Positions 38,366 to 48,804 of a stretch of DNA of 64,000 bases are shown piece by piece. This stretch comes from Paracoccus seriniphilus (lineage in GTDB: Bacteria; Pseudomonadota; Alphaproteobacteria; Rhodobacterales; Rhodobacteraceae): positions 1 through 64,000 of the forward strand of contig NZ_CP067131.1 of the NCBI RefSeq assembly GCF_028553745.1, read 5' to 3'. The position numbers and the translations under genes are program-made. The notes beneath the pieces are model-generated. The model did not search any database, had not been told where the DNA came from, and saw only the letters and a list, made by a program, of their open reading frames with translations. How positions within the stretch are numbered: the stretch's first letter is position 1; each line of letters starts with the position of its first letter.

Positions 38366-39364
38366 ATGAAGCGAACAAAAGCCATCAGTGGTCTGTTGTC
38401 CCTGATTTCGCTGGGGATGGTGTCTCCTGCATTTGCACAGGACGCTGTAACGGTGGCCTATTTCCAGGAATGGCCGATGCCGTTCCAATATGCCAAGGCC
38501 AAGGGGCTGTACGAGGAAAAGCTGGGCGTTCCGGTCAATTGGGTTGCCTTTGATTCGGGTACCGCGATGTCGGCCGCCATGGCGGCCGGAGATGTGCAGA
38601 TCGCCATAAGTCAGGGGGTGCCTCCCTTTGTGGTGGCGGTTTCGGCGGGGCAGGATCTCGAGGTTGTCGATATTGCCGCCTCCTATTCCGACAATGACAA
38701 TTGTGTTGTCGCTTCGCGGCTGGAAATCGACAAGGACAGCGCGGGCGAACTGACGGGCAAACGCGTGGCGCTGCCCGTGGGGACCATCGCCCATTACGGT
38801 TTCCTGCAGCAGATGGAGCATTTCGGTGTCGATCCGGCCTCCATGACCATCGTGGACATGGCCCCGGCCGAGGCGGCTGCGGCCTTTGGCCAGGGCAGCA
38901 TCGACATGGCCTGTGGCTGGGGCGGTGCGCTGGACCGGATGAAGGCCGAGGGCAATGTGCTGCTGAGCGGGGAAGAAAAGGAAGAGGCAGGTATTCTGGC
39001 CTTCGACCTGACGACGACCTCGGCCCGGTTCGCTGCAGAGAATCCAAAGCTTCTGGCGGATTTCCTTGCGGTGACCGCGGATGCCAATGCGATGTGGAAC
39101 GCTGGCGACAAGCGTGACGAGATGCTGCCGGTGATAGCCCAGGATGCCGGCATGGACGAGGCTTCTGCGGCTGCCGTCATCGACAATTTCAAGTTTCTTT
39201 CGCCCGAAGAGCAACTTTCCGAGACCTGGTTGGGCGGACGCGTTGCAAGCTATTTCAGTGGCGTGGCGGCGATGTTTCACGAGCTTGGGAACCTTCCCTC
39301 GGCGTTGCCCAGCTACGCTGAATTCATCGACACGTCGGCGCTTTCTGATGTGTCTGGCCGCTGA
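38366..39364 (+). CDS. tauA: Taurine-type ABC transporter substrate-binding protein
   Basis: 332-residue periplasmic binding protein of the NitT/TauT (TauA) family. The start at 38366 follows GAGGAAAG. A Sec signal peptide is clear (KRTKAISGLLSLISLGMV with cleavage after AFA). Mature-domain motifs include VAYFQEWPMPFQYAKAKGLY, GDVQIAISQGVPPFV and KRVALPVGT. The ligand is inferred to be taurine or a related sulfonate; the neighbouring demethylases leave room for an N-methylated form. Confidence 0.85.
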   Translation: MKRTKAISGLLSLISLGMVSPAFAQDAVTVAYFQEWPMPFQYAKAKGLYEEKLGVPVNWVAFDSGTAMSAAMAAGDVQIAISQGVPPFVVAVSAGQDLEVVDIAASYSDNDNCVVASRLEIDKDSAGELTGKRVALPVGTIAHYGFLQQMEHFGVDPASMTIVDMAPAEAAAAFGQGSIDMACGWGGALDRMKAEGNVLLSGEEKEEAGILAFDLTTTSARFAAENPKLLADFLAVTADANAMWNAGDKRDEMLPVIAQDAGMDEASAAAVIDNFKFLSPEEQLSETWLGGRVASYFSGVAAMFHELGNLPSALPSYAEFIDTSALSDVSGR

Positions 39365-39424
39365 CGCTTGGTGGAAGGCGTTTGGTGCCTTCCGTTTCTG
39401 CCATGGCAAAAAGGAGATGGCCCC

Positions 39425-40231
39425 ATGTCCGGCCTGATGCTGAAGAATATCTCGATGCGTTTTGATCTTGCCAACGGCTCGCATGTGCAGGCGTTGCAGG
39501 ATGTCTCGCTGGATCTGAAACCCGGGCAGCTCTTGTCGGTGCTTGGGCCTTCGGGCTGCGGGAAATCGACGCTTCTGAACATCATCGCGGGTTTTCTGGC
39601 GCCCACGGGCGGCCAGATCACGCTGAACGGCCATGCGGTGACCGGGCCGGATGCCGAACGCGGCGTGGTGTTCCAGAAGGGCGCGCTGTTTGAATGGATG
39701 AACGTTCGGGACAATGTGTCCTTCGGGCCGCGCATGGCGGGCCAGCGCGAGGCCGAATATGGCGCCCATGTCGATCACCTGATCGAAGTGGTGGGTCTGC
39801 AGGATTTCCGTGAAAAGGCGATCTACGAGCTGTCGGGCGGGATGCAGCAGCGCGTCGCGCTGGCGCGCTGTCTGGCCAATGATCCCGATGTCATCCTGAT
39901 GGACGAGCCCCTGGGCGCGCTGGATGCGCTGACGCGGGAAAAGATGCAGGCGATGGTGCTGAACCTGTGGAAGGAGACCGGCAAGACGGTGATCCTGATC
40001 ACCCATTCGGTCGAAGAGGCCCTGCTTCTGGGCGAGCGTCTGATCGTCATGGCCCCGCGTCCGGGGCGTATCTACAAGGAATATCACCTTCCCTTTGCGG
40101 ATCAGGGCGTTGGCAATGACCTGCGCGAGATCAAGAAGCTGCCGGAATTCGGCGCCCGGCGCGAAGAGATCCTGTCGATGATCTGGAACATGGAAGAGGA
40201 AATCATGGGTCGTCAGGGGGCAGCGGCATGA
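39425..40231 (+). CDS. tauB: Taurine-type ABC transporter ATP-binding protein
   Basis: 268-residue ATPase that powers the importer. Walker A GPSGCGKST, Q-loop VFQKGALFEWMNV, signature LSGGMQQR and Walker B VILMDEP are all present, followed by THSVEEALLLGERL. The start at 39425 follows AAGGAGATG. Overlaps tauC by 4 bases. Confidence 0.9.
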   Translation: MSGLMLKNISMRFDLANGSHVQALQDVSLDLKPGQLLSVLGPSGCGKSTLLNIIAGFLAPTGGQITLNGHAVTGPDAERGVVFQKGALFEWMNVRDNVSFGPRMAGQREAEYGAHVDHLIEVVGLQDFREKAIYELSGGMQQRVALARCLANDPDVILMDEPLGALDALTREKMQAMVLNLWKETGKTVILITHSVEEALLLGERLIVMAPRPGRIYKEYHLPFADQGVGNDLREIKKLPEFGARREEILSMIWNMEEEIMGRQGAAA

Positions 40232-41454
40232 CCGGTTTTGCAATTCTTCTGGTCTATGCGGGCCTGTTTGCGGGCTCGGCCCTTGTGGTCGGGCTGATCC
40301 GTCGCGCCCATGGCCGGCGCAATGACTTCACCAGCCTGAAGACCGTGACCTTCGGGGATGAAAGCGCGATCCGTCCGGACCGGGCGGCCTCGATCATCTC
40401 GATCCTGGTGGTGTTCCTGCTGTGGGGGGCGTTCACGGGGTCGAAGCTGGTGCCCTTCCACGTGCCGGGGCCGTTTCTGGGGGAAACCTCGTTCAGCTAT
40501 GAGGCGCGGACCGACAGCGGTCAGATGCAATCGGGCAGGGTGGTCGTCTATGCCGGTGTCGAGGCCCCGGCCGAGCCTGCGGGTGATGGCGCCGTGGTGG
40601 CCAGCGTGCCGCGCGGGCGCGATCAGCTGATCCGTCTTCCCGAGGGGGCGCAGGCGGTCTCGGTGGACGGGCGTGAGATCACGCCGGGCGAGACGCTGGA
40701 TGTGGCCCATGGCACGGTCTCGATGACGGGCAAGGGCACGCTGAGCTTCTCGGCGGACAAGGGCCTGCAGATGGAACCGATCTGGCTGCCCTCGCCCGAG
40801 GCGGTGGCGGGCCGCTTTGTCGAGATCGCCAAGTCGGGTTATCAGAACTTTACCCTGTGGGAGCATCTGGGGGCCTCGCTGATGCGGGTTCTGGCGGGTT
40901 TTGCGCTGGGATCTCTGGTGGGCATCCCGCTTGGCTATGCGATGGGCCTGTCGGGCTGGTTCCGGGGCTGGTTCGATCCGATCGTCGAGTTCATGCGGCC
41001 GGTGCCGCCGCTTGCGCTGATCCCGCTGGTGATCATCTGGTTCGGGATCTGGGAGACGGGCAAGGTTGTGCTGCTGTTCCTTGCGGCGCTGTGGGTGATG
41101 ACGATCGCGGCGCGAGCCGGCGTGTCGGGGGTGAATATCACCAAGGTGCATGCGGCCTATTCCCTGGGGGCGTCGAAATGGCAATTGCTGCGCCATGTGA
41201 TCCTGCCCAATTCCCTGCCCGAGATCTTTACCGGGGCGCGTGTGGCCATGGGCGTCTGCTGGGGCACGGTGGTCGCGGCGGAACTGGTGGCCGCGCAGAT
41301 GGGCGCGGGCATGATGATCATCGCCGCCTCCAAGTTCCAGCTCACCGATATCGTCCTCATGGGAATCATCCTCATCGGAATCATCGGATACGGTATCGAC
41401 GTCCTCATGAGACTCGCAGAGCGAAAACTCGTCCCGTGGAAAGGACAAAGCTGA
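40228..41454 (+). CDS. tauC: Taurine-type ABC transporter permease with periplasmic insertion
   Basis: 408 residues against about 275 in usual TauC. Two N-terminal helices (residues about 3-25 and 52-73) are followed by some 100 residues rich in Gly, Val and acidic residues, predicted to be periplasmic and beta-rich, before the normal permease core starts at IWLPSPEAVAGRFVEIA. The EAA loop is at SLGASKWQLLRHVILPNSLPEIFTG. ATGA overlap with tauB. The extra domain may contact the binding protein or ligand; the reading frame is clean, so it is not an obvious fusion error. Confidence 0.85.
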   Translation: MTGFAILLVYAGLFAGSALVVGLIRRAHGRRNDFTSLKTVTFGDESAIRPDRAASIISILVVFLLWGAFTGSKLVPFHVPGPFLGETSFSYEARTDSGQMQSGRVVVYAGVEAPAEPAGDGAVVASVPRGRDQLIRLPEGAQAVSVDGREITPGETLDVAHGTVSMTGKGTLSFSADKGLQMEPIWLPSPEAVAGRFVEIAKSGYQNFTLWEHLGASLMRVLAGFALGSLVGIPLGYAMGLSGWFRGWFDPIVEFMRPVPPLALIPLVIIWFGIWETGKVVLLFLAALWVMTIAARAGVSGVNITKVHAAYSLGASKWQLLRHVILPNSLPEIFTGARVAMGVCWGTVVAAELVAAQMGAGMMIIAASKFQLTDIVLMGIILIGIIGYGIDVLMRLAERKLVPWKGQS

Positions 41455-41495
41455 CGCTGTGCCGCGGCATCCGACATCATGTCCAAGGAGCAAGA

Positions 41496-41849
41496 ATGGA
41501 TATCATTGATTTTTCCGACGAACCGCTGGAGAGCAGCCAGCGCCGTCTTGCCGATCTTCCTGACCGCGTCGTCGAAGGCGACCCGCAACACCAGACCGAG
41601 CTGCATTTCCGCAGTCCGGACGGGGCGTTGATCGCGGGAACCTGGACCTCGACCCCGGGAAAATGGCATGCCTTCACGGATCGTGACGAGTTTTGCCACA
41701 TCATTTCGGGACGCTGTGCCTTGATTTCCAGTGACGGCAAGCGACGCGAGTTCGTGGCCGGTCAGTCCTTTCTGATCCCCAATGGTTTCAGGGGCTATTG
41801 GGAGATCATCGAAACGACGACAAAGCACTTCGTCATCCGCGAACATTGA
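41496..41849 (+). CDS. Small cupin (DUF861-like) protein
   Basis: 117-residue single cupin domain starting at ATG 41496 behind AAGGAG, 41 bases after tauC and directly before a strong terminator, so it is the last gene of the transporter operon. Features: GTWTSTPGKWHAF, DEFCHIISGRCALISSDG and FLIPNGFRGYWEIIETTTKHFVIRE, as in the cupin_3 (DUF861) family. Function unknown; such proteins often accompany amine or sulfonate catabolic genes. Confidence 0.78.
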   Translation: MDIIDFSDEPLESSQRRLADLPDRVVEGDPQHQTELHFRSPDGALIAGTWTSTPGKWHAFTDRDEFCHIISGRCALISSDGKRREFVAGQSFLIPNGFRGYWEIIETTTKHFVIREH

Positions 41850-41894
41850 GCCTTTGCTGCACCGCGCGGCCTCTGGCGACGGAAATCCGTGTTT

Positions 41895-41924
41895 CCTCCG
41901 CCCCGATTTTTTCCGGGGCGGAGG
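41895..41924 (+). terminator. Terminator of the transporter operon
   Basis: CCTCCGCCCCG (41895-41905) and CGGGGCGGAGG (41914-41924) form an 11-bp stem with an 8-base loop, followed by TTTTG. Confidence 0.88.
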
Positions 41925-41968
41925 TTTTGCGTTCGCGATCTGACACCGGCAGATGGCGATTCAGATAA

Positions 41969-41995
41969 AATGAAAAAAATGGCAAAAATTTCATT
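41969..41995 (+). promoter_or_regulatory. Operator-like palindrome upstream of the demethylase operon
   Basis: AATGAAA (41969-41975), 13-base spacer, TTTCATT (41989-41995). Arms, spacing and the AAAAATGG/AATTTC surroundings match the element before the XRE-cupin regulator. It lies about 180 bases before the first demethylase. Confidence 0.62.
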
Positions 41996-42174
41996 GCCAG
42001 ATTGTGAAGAATCGGTCACTATTTTCATATGCGATGAAAGGTCAGACCTGCAGGCGCAACAAGGCAAGGGTAGCATGCCAATGGCAGAGAACGACTCTAT
42101 CGCTGCTTTTTATCCCCTTCACGACCCCGCCATGGCGGTTCGGGTCATCTCTTCCCCTTTTATGAGGTCTTGAA

Positions 42175-44616
42175 ATGGTTCTTCCTTCTACGGCGCGCGT
42201 GGTCATCATTGGTGGCGGGGTGGTGGGCGTTTCGGCGCTGTATCATCTGGCCAAGGCTGGCTGGAGCGATTGCCTCCTGCTTGAAAAGAACGAACTGACG
42301 GCGGGCTCGACCTGGCATGCGGCAGGAAACTGTCCGAACTTTGCGGCAAACTACAGCGTCATGAACATGCAGCGCTACGGGTTGGCGCTGTATCGCAAGC
42401 TGGCGGAAGAGGTGAATTATCCAATCAACTATCACGTGACCGGCGCGATCCGTCTGGCCCACAGCCACAAACGCATGATGGAATTCGAACGCGTGCGGGG
42501 CATGGCGGCCCATATGGGGCTGACCATGGACATGTGCACGCCCGAGGAACTCCAGCAACATTTTCCCTTCATGGAGACCCATGATCTGGAAGGCGGTCTG
42601 TGGGATCCGCTGGATGGCGATATCGATCCCAGCCAGGTGACTCAGGCTCTGGCAAAAGGGGCACGGGCCCATGGGAGAACGATCGCGCGTTTTACCCCGG
42701 CAACTGGCGTCAGCCGCAAGGATGGCGAATGGGTCGTGCATACCGAAAAGGGCGATATCCGCTGCGAATATGTGGTGAATGCGGCGGGCTATTACGCCGC
42801 GCGGGTGGGCGAATGGTTCCTGCCTCATGGCGGCCGCGAAGTGCCGCTGACCGTGATGAGCCACCAGTATTTCCTGACCGAAGCCATCCCCGAGGTTGCC
42901 GCATGGACAAAGGAACACGGTCGCAAGCTGCCGATGCTGCGCGATGTGGACAGTTCATATTACCTGCGGCAGGACACGCATTCGCTGAACCTCGGGCCAT
43001 ATGAACTCAATTGCCAGGCCGCCTGGGTCACGGAAAACGACCAGATGCCCGAGGACTTCAGCTTCCAGCTGTATCCCGACGATCTGGATCGGCTGGAATG
43101 GTATATCGAGGATGCCATGGCGCGGGTGCCGCTGTTGGGCACGCAGGGAGTTCAGCGCAATATCAACGGCCCGATCCCCTACGCCCCTGACGGCTTGCCG
43201 ATGATCGGCCCGATGCCGGGCGTGCCAAATGCCTTCGAGGCACACAGCTTTACCTTCGGCATCGCGCAGGGCGGCGGCGCCGGCAAGGTGTTGTCGGAAT
43301 GGATCATGCATGGCCATACCGAATGGGACATGTGGTCGGTCGATCCGCGCCGCTTCACCGGCTATGCCGATGCGTCTTATTCGCTTGGCAAGGCGCTGGA
43401 AACCTATGGGCACGAATATGCGATGCATTTCCCGCATCACGAATGGCCGGCCGAGCGCAACCGCCGGCTGTCGCCCAACCATGACCGACTGGTCGCGGAT
43501 GGCGGGCAGATGGGCGCCTATAACGGCTGGGAACGCGCGAACTGGTTTGCCCGGCCCGGCGACGACACCTCGGAAGAGGCAACGCTGACCTGGGACCGCA
43601 ATGGCCCATGGGAGCCGCGCATCAAGGCCGAGGTCGAGGCCGTGCGCGACGGGGTCGGGGTGATCGATCTCTGCGGGTTCTCGCGCTTTGATCTGCAGGG
43701 GGACGGCGCGGCCGAATTCCTGCGCGGGCTGATCGCGGGCGGATTGCCGAAGGTCGGGCGGATGAACCTGATCTATTTCCCCGATGATCGCGGTCGCGTG
43801 CTGACAGAGATGTCATGTATCCGCCATGGCGACGACAGCTTTACCCTGATGACTGCCGCCGTGGCGCAATGGCATGATTTCGACATGCTGTCGCAAAAGC
43901 TGCCCGAAGGCGTGAACTTGACGGATCGCACCGAGGAGGTGACCTCGATGCTGGTGACCGGGCCAAAGTCGCGTGATCTGCTGGCGGGCCTCTCGGATGC
44001 GGATCTGTCGCTTGGCTGGCTGAGCCATCAGAATGCCACCGTGGCTGGCAAACCCGCGCTGCTGGCGCGTGTCTCCTTTGCCGGTGAACTGGGGTGGGAG
44101 GTTCACGCCGATCCGGCCGAGGCCGCCCATATCTACGATGCGATCCGTGATGCAGGGGCTGTGCCCTTTGGCATGTATGCGCTGAACTCGATGCGGATCG
44201 AAAAGGGCTATCTGACCTGGAAGGGTGATCTGTCCAGCGACTACAGCCTGCTGGAAACCGGTCTGGACCGCTTTGTCCGCCTGGACAAGCCGCAGGACTT
44301 CCCGGGCAAGGCCGCCCTTCAGGCCGAGGCCAAGAAAGGCCCCTCACGCAGGTTGTGCACCTTGATCGCGCAGCCCGGCCAGCAGGACGCTCCCTATATG
44401 GCTGCGGTCTTCGCCGATGGCAAACGCGCAGGCGAGGTTCTGTCTGCGGCCTATGGCTATCGCGTTGATGCTGCCATTGTCATGGCGATGCTTGATGTGA
44501 ATGCCGCAACGCCGGGAACCGAGGTCGAAATTGAAGTTTACGGTCAGCGGGTGACTGCGACCGTCCAGGAAACGGCGTGCCTCTGGGACGCTGACAACAG
44601 CCGCATCCGCGCATAA
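42175..44616 (+). CDS. FAD/GcvT-type N-demethylase (dimethylglycine/sarcosine dehydrogenase family), first copy
   Basis: 813-residue fusion: an N-terminal DAO-type FAD domain (VVIIGGGVVGVSALYHL; the HAAG motif with His48 as the probable covalent flavin ligand) and a C-terminal GcvT-like folate domain starting near residue 420. Family members oxidise N-methyl groups and hand the one-carbon unit to tetrahydrofolate, with electrons passing to ETF. GAGG precedes the ATG. It is followed by a second such enzyme, etfBA, folD and purU in one operon. After HAAG this copy reads NCPNFAANYS, unlike the second copy, suggesting a different substrate pocket. Substrate not determined. Confidence 0.87.
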   Translation: MVLPSTARVVIIGGGVVGVSALYHLAKAGWSDCLLLEKNELTAGSTWHAAGNCPNFAANYSVMNMQRYGLALYRKLAEEVNYPINYHVTGAIRLAHSHKRMMEFERVRGMAAHMGLTMDMCTPEELQQHFPFMETHDLEGGLWDPLDGDIDPSQVTQALAKGARAHGRTIARFTPATGVSRKDGEWVVHTEKGDIRCEYVVNAAGYYAARVGEWFLPHGGREVPLTVMSHQYFLTEAIPEVAAWTKEHGRKLPMLRDVDSSYYLRQDTHSLNLGPYELNCQAAWVTENDQMPEDFSFQLYPDDLDRLEWYIEDAMARVPLLGTQGVQRNINGPIPYAPDGLPMIGPMPGVPNAFEAHSFTFGIAQGGGAGKVLSEWIMHGHTEWDMWSVDPRRFTGYADASYSLGKALETYGHEYAMHFPHHEWPAERNRRLSPNHDRLVADGGQMGAYNGWERANWFARPGDDTSEEATLTWDRNGPWEPRIKAEVEAVRDGVGVIDLCGFSRFDLQGDGAAEFLRGLIAGGLPKVGRMNLIYFPDDRGRVLTEMSCIRHGDDSFTLMTAAVAQWHDFDMLSQKLPEGVNLTDRTEEVTSMLVTGPKSRDLLAGLSDADLSLGWLSHQNATVAGKPALLARVSFAGELGWEVHADPAEAAHIYDAIRDAGAVPFGMYALNSMRIEKGYLTWKGDLSSDYSLLETGLDRFVRLDKPQDFPGKAALQAEAKKGPSRRLCTLIAQPGQQDAPYMAAVFADGKRAGEVLSAAYGYRVDAAIVMAMLDVNAATPGTEVEIEVYGQRVTATVQETACLWDADNSRIRA

Positions 44617-44631
44617 ACAAGGAAGAATGAC

Positions 44632-47076
44632 ATGGCTTTGCCCCCCAAGAAAGCACGCGTCGTCATTGTCGGTGGTGGGGTGATCGGGTGTTCGGTCGCC
44701 TATCACCTGACAAAACTGGGTTGGACCGATGTCGTGCTGCTGGAACGCAAGCAACTGACCTCGGGCACAACATGGCATGCGGCAGGGTTGATCGCACAGC
44801 TTCGCGCCTCTCAGAACATGACGCGCCTGGCGAAATACAGTCAGGAGCTTTACGGCAGCCTGGAAGAGGAAACCGGTGTGGCTACGGGATTTCGCCGCAA
44901 TGGCTCGATCACCGTGGCGCTGTCGGATGAGCGCAGCGAAGAGATTCTGCGGCAGGCCTCGATGGCGCGCGCCTTCGGTGTCGAGGTCGAAGAGATCAGC
45001 CCGAGCGAACTGCTGTCGCGCTATCCGCATGTGAATATCGAGGGCGTGAAGACGGCGGTCTATCTGGACAAGGACGGGCAGGGGGACCCGGCCAATATCG
45101 CGCTGGCCATGGCCAAGGGCGCAAGACAGCGCGGTGCCAAGGTGCTGGAACGCACCAAGGTCACGGGTTTCCAGCTCGAAGGCCGCCGCATCACCGGCGT
45201 GTCCTGGCAGACCGATGAGGCCGAGGGCACCATTGCCTGCGATCACGTGGTGAACTGTTCGGGCATGTGGGGCCATGAGGTCGGCCGCCAGATGGGCATC
45301 AATGTGCCGCTGCATGCCTGCGAGCATTTCTACATCGTCACCGATGCCGTTCCCGACCTGCAGCAATTGCCGGTCCTGCGTGTCCCCGAGGAATGCGCCT
45401 ATTACAAGGAAGACGCGGGCAAGATCCTGCTGGGTGCCTTTGAGCCGGTGGCAAAGCCATGGGCGATGAAGGGCATCCCCGAGGATTTCGAATTCGATCA
45501 GCTGCCCGAGGATTTCGACCATTTCGAGCCGATCCTTGAAATGGCCGTCAACCGACTGCCGATCCTTGCGGAAACCGGCATCCACACTTTCTTCAACGGG
45601 CCTGAAAGTTTCACGCCAGATGATGCCTATCACCTTGGCCTTGCGCCCGAGATGGACAATGTCTGGGTTGCGGCGGGTTTCAACTCGATCGGCATCCAGT
45701 CGGCCGGTGGCGCGGGGATGGCGCTGGCGTCATGGATGGATACCGGCGAAAAACCCTTTGATCTGGGCGATGTCGATATCGCGCGGATGCAACCTTTCCA
45801 GGGCAACAAGACCTATCTCTTCGAACGGTCCAAGGAAACGCTGGGGCTTCTCTATGCCGATCACTTCCCTTATCGGCAAAAGGCCACGGCGCGCGGGATT
45901 CGCCGTTCTCCCCTGCATGAGGCCCTGAAGGCCGAAGGTGCCGTCATGGGTGAACTGGCCGGATGGGAGCGCGCCAACTGGTTCGCAGATCCGGGTCAGA
46001 AGGCGGAATATGAATATTCCTGGAAACGCCAGAACTGGTTCGACAATGCTGCGCGCGAACACAAGGCGATCCGCGAGAATGTCGGCATCTATGACATGTC
46101 TTCCTTTGGCAAGATCAGGGTCGAAGGCCCGGATGCCGAGGACTTCCTGAACTACATTTCCGGCAGTGACCTGTCCGTGCCGGTGGGCAAGATCGTCTAT
46201 AGCCAGTTCCTGAACGCCTCGGCGGGGATCGAGGCCGATGTGACCATCAACCGGCTGTCGGAAACCGCCTATCTGGTGGTGACGCCCGCTGCGACCCGGC
46301 AGGCCGATCAGGCCTGGATGCGCCGCCATATTGGTGATCGCCGTGTCACCTTGACCGACATGACTGCCGCCGAAGCGGTGATCTGTGTCATGGGTCCGCA
46401 ATCGCGGGCGTTGCTTCAGCGCGTGTCGCCCAACGACTTCTCGAATGCCGTGAATCCCTTTGGTACATGGCAGGATATCGAAATCGGCATGGCCGTCGCC
46501 CGCGCCCATCGCGTGACCTATGTCGGAGAGCTTGGCTGGGAGATCTATGTTTCCACCGATATGGCTGCCCATGTCTTCGAGGTTCTGCGCGAAGCCGGAC
46601 GCGAGATGGACGCCAAGCTTTGCGGTCTGCACATGATGGACAGCTGCAGGCTGGAAAAGGGCTTTCGCCACTTCGGGCATGACATCTCGGCCGAGGATCA
46701 CATCCTTGAGGCCGGACTGGGCTTTGCCCTGAAGAAGAACGACAAGGATTACATCGGTCGCGACGCCGTGCTGCGCAAACGCGAGGCAGGTCTGCAGACC
46801 CGACTGGTGCAATTCATGCTGACCGATCCCGAACCGCTGCTGTATCATGCCGAACCGATCCTGCGCGATGGCCGGATTGTCGGCTATCTCAGCTCGGGCG
46901 GATACGGGCATCATCTGGGGGCGGCATTGGGGATGGGCTATGTGCCCTGTGCCGGTGAAAGCGTGCAGGATCTGCTGGCCTCGGAATATCAGATCGAAGT
47001 CGCCGGGCGCAGGATCGCGGCCGAAGCCTCGTTGAAACCCTTCTATGACCCGAAATCCGAACTGGTGAAGTTGTGA
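44632..47076 (+). CDS. FAD/GcvT-type N-demethylase, second copy
   Basis: 814-residue protein of the same architecture as its upstream neighbour ([21 protein letters not shown] with His49, GcvT domain in the second half with [23 protein letters not shown]). After HAAG it reads [15 protein letters not shown], closer to canonical dimethylglycine dehydrogenase. The two copies are clearly paralogous but diverged, so they probably act on successive or alternative methylamines. AAGGAAG precedes the ATG, 15 bases after the first copy. Confidence 0.87.
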   Translation: MALPPKKARVVIVGGGVIGCSVAYHLTKLGWTDVVLLERKQLTSGTTWHAAGLIAQLRASQNMTRLAKYSQELYGSLEEETGVATGFRRNGSITVALSDERSEEILRQASMARAFGVEVEEISPSELLSRYPHVNIEGVKTAVYLDKDGQGDPANIALAMAKGARQRGAKVLERTKVTGFQLEGRRITGVSWQTDEAEGTIACDHVVNCSGMWGHEVGRQMGINVPLHACEHFYIVTDAVPDLQQLPVLRVPEECAYYKEDAGKILLGAFEPVAKPWAMKGIPEDFEFDQLPEDFDHFEPILEMAVNRLPILAETGIHTFFNGPESFTPDDAYHLGLAPEMDNVWVAAGFNSIGIQSAGGAGMALASWMDTGEKPFDLGDVDIARMQPFQGNKTYLFERSKETLGLLYADHFPYRQKATARGIRRSPLHEALKAEGAVMGELAGWERANWFADPGQKAEYEYSWKRQNWFDNAAREHKAIRENVGIYDMSSFGKIRVEGPDAEDFLNYISGSDLSVPVGKIVYSQFLNASAGIEADVTINRLSETAYLVVTPAATRQADQAWMRRHIGDRRVTLTDMTAAEAVICVMGPQSRALLQRVSPNDFSNAVNPFGTWQDIEIGMAVARAHRVTYVGELGWEIYVSTDMAAHVFEVLREAGREMDAKLCGLHMMDSCRLEKGFRHFGHDISAEDHILEAGLGFALKKNDKDYIGRDAVLRKREAGLQTRLVQFMLTDPEPLLYHAEPILRDGRIVGYLSSGGYGHHLGAALGMGYVPCAGESVQDLLASEYQIEVAGRRIAAEASLKPFYDPKSELVKL

Positions 47077-47122
47077 GCCAGCCGCAAAGGCCAATCGGGA
47101 ATTTCCAAGCGAAAGGAATGCT

Positions 47123-47881
47123 GTGACCATGAAGATATTGGTCCCCGTCAAACGCGTCATTGATTACAACGTGAAGGTCAAGGTCCGGGCCGATGGTTCC
47201 GGCGTGGATCTGGCGAATGTCAAGATGTCGATGAACCCCTTTGACGAAATTTCGGTCGAGGCCGCGATCCGGTTGAAAGAGGCCGGAACAGCCTCGGAGA
47301 TTGTCGTCGTATCGGTGGGCGACAAGAAATCGGTCGAAACCCTGCGCACCGCGCTGGCCATGGGGGCCGACCGCGGCATCCTGGTCGAAGCTGCCGAAGC
47401 CACCGAGGTCGAGCCTCTGGCCGTGGCCAAGATCCTCAAAGCGGTGATTGACGAGGAACAGCCGCAGCTGGTCATCGCCGGCAAGCAGGCCATCGACAAT
47501 GACATGAACGCGACCGGCCAGATGCTGGCGGCGCTGCTGGGTTGGGGTCAGGCGACCTTTGCCTCGGAAATGGAGGTCAAGGACGGCAAGGCGCTGGTCA
47601 CGCGCGAGGTTGACGGCGGTTTGCAAAAGATCGAGGTATCCTTGCCCGCCATTGTCACCACCGATCTGCGTCTGAACGAGCCGCGCTATGCCAGCCTGCC
47701 CAATATCATGAAGGCCAAGAAAAAACCTGTCGCGGAAAAGACGGCGGCGGACTATGGGGTCGATACAGCCCCGCGTCTGAAGGTGGTCGCGACCGAGGAA
47801 CCCCCCGCCCGTGCCGCAGGGGTCAGGGTTGGCTCGGTCGGTGAACTTGTCGAGAAACTCAAGGAAACGGGGGTGGTTTGA
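47123..47881 (+). CDS. etfB: Electron transfer flavoprotein beta subunit
   Basis: 252-residue subunit that binds AMP and, with EtfA, carries electrons from the demethylases to the quinone pool via ETF-QO. Typical sequence: [38 protein letters not shown], and [20 protein letters not shown], with an adenine-site loop. GTG 47123 is preferred for the AAAGGA spacing; ATG 47129 is the alternative. Overlaps etfA by 4 bases. Confidence 0.93.
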   Translation: MTMKILVPVKRVIDYNVKVKVRADGSGVDLANVKMSMNPFDEISVEAAIRLKEAGTASEIVVVSVGDKKSVETLRTALAMGADRGILVEAAEATEVEPLAVAKILKAVIDEEQPQLVIAGKQAIDNDMNATGQMLAALLGWGQATFASEMEVKDGKALVTREVDGGLQKIEVSLPAIVTTDLRLNEPRYASLPNIMKAKKKPVAEKTAADYGVDTAPRLKVVATEEPPARAAGVRVGSVGELVEKLKETGVV

Positions 47882-48801
47882 TGTCCATTCTTCTGATTGC
47901 CGAGGTTGCTGGGGGCGCACTGGCGCTGGATGCAACGGCCAAGGCCGCGACGGCAGCGGCGAAACTGGGTTCGGTCACGGCGCTGGTCTGCGGACCCGCC
48001 GCCGCCGCACAGGCCGCGGCAGAGATCGCCGGTATCGACAGGGTGCTGGTCTGCGAGGATGCAGCCGTCGCCAATGGCCTGGCGGAAAATGTCGCGGCCC
48101 TGGTGCTGCAACAGGCACAGGGCGTGACCCATATCGTCGCCCCGGCGACCAATTCCGGCAGGAACGTGCTGCCCCGCGTGGCGGCGCTGCTGGATGCGAT
48201 GGTGATCACGGATGTCACGGAAATCCTTGATGCACAGACCTTCAAGCGCCCGATCTATGCCGGCAACGCCATCCAGACGGTGCAATCCACGGATGCGGTC
48301 AAGATCCTGTCGGTGCGCACGGCGGCCTTCGAGCCTGCCGCTTCCGGCAATGCCGCACCGGTCGAACAGGTGACGCTGGCCGATCCGCTGGCCCTGTCGA
48401 GCCATGTCGAGGATATGGTCGTCAAGAGCGACCGGCCCGAACTGGCTTCGGCCGAGGTGGTCGTCTCGGGTGGACGCGGTGTCGGCTCGCAAGAGGATTT
48501 CGCGCTGATCAACGGGCTGGCCGACAAGCTGGGTGCCGCCGTCGGTGCCTCGCGCGCGGCGGTCGATTCCGGCTATGCGCCCAATGACTATCAGGTCGGG
48601 CAGACCGGCAAGGTGGTGGCGCCCAATCTCTATGTGGCGGTTGGCATTTCCGGCGCGATCCAGCATCTGGCAGGCATGAAGGACAGCAAGATCATCGTCG
48701 CCATCAACAAGGACGAAGAAGCCCCGATCTTCCAGGTCGCCGATTACGGACTTGTCGCGGATCTGTTCGATGCCGTGCCCGAACTGACAGGGACACTGTA
48801 A
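47878..48801 (+). CDS. etfA: Electron transfer flavoprotein alpha subunit
   Basis: 307-residue FAD-binding subunit. N-terminal domain [18 protein letters not shown] and the C-terminal FAD domain with [36 protein letters not shown] and [18 protein letters not shown] are all characteristic. ATGA overlap with etfB; folD begins 3 bases later. Its position makes it a dedicated acceptor for the demethylases. Confidence 0.94.
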   Translation: MMSILLIAEVAGGALALDATAKAATAAAKLGSVTALVCGPAAAAQAAAEIAGIDRVLVCEDAAVANGLAENVAALVLQQAQGVTHIVAPATNSGRNVLPRVAALLDAMVITDVTEILDAQTFKRPIYAGNAIQTVQSTDAVKILSVRTAAFEPAASGNAAPVEQVTLADPLALSSHVEDMVVKSDRPELASAEVVVSGGRGVGSQEDFALINGLADKLGAAVGASRAAVDSGYAPNDYQVGQTGKVVAPNLYVAVGISGAIQHLAGMKDSKIIVAINKDEEAPIFQVADYGLVADLFDAVPELTGTL

Positions 48802-48804
48802 CCG

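Noticed and set aside
38273..40243. 656-codon open frame on the - strand
   Set aside because: Antisense to the tauA and tauB genes, which have signal peptide, Walker and signature motifs.
41970..42173. 67-codon frame starting MKKMAKISLP and ending just before the first demethylase
   Set aside because: Its start lies inside the operator-like palindrome and no ribosome site precedes it; better read as a leader region.
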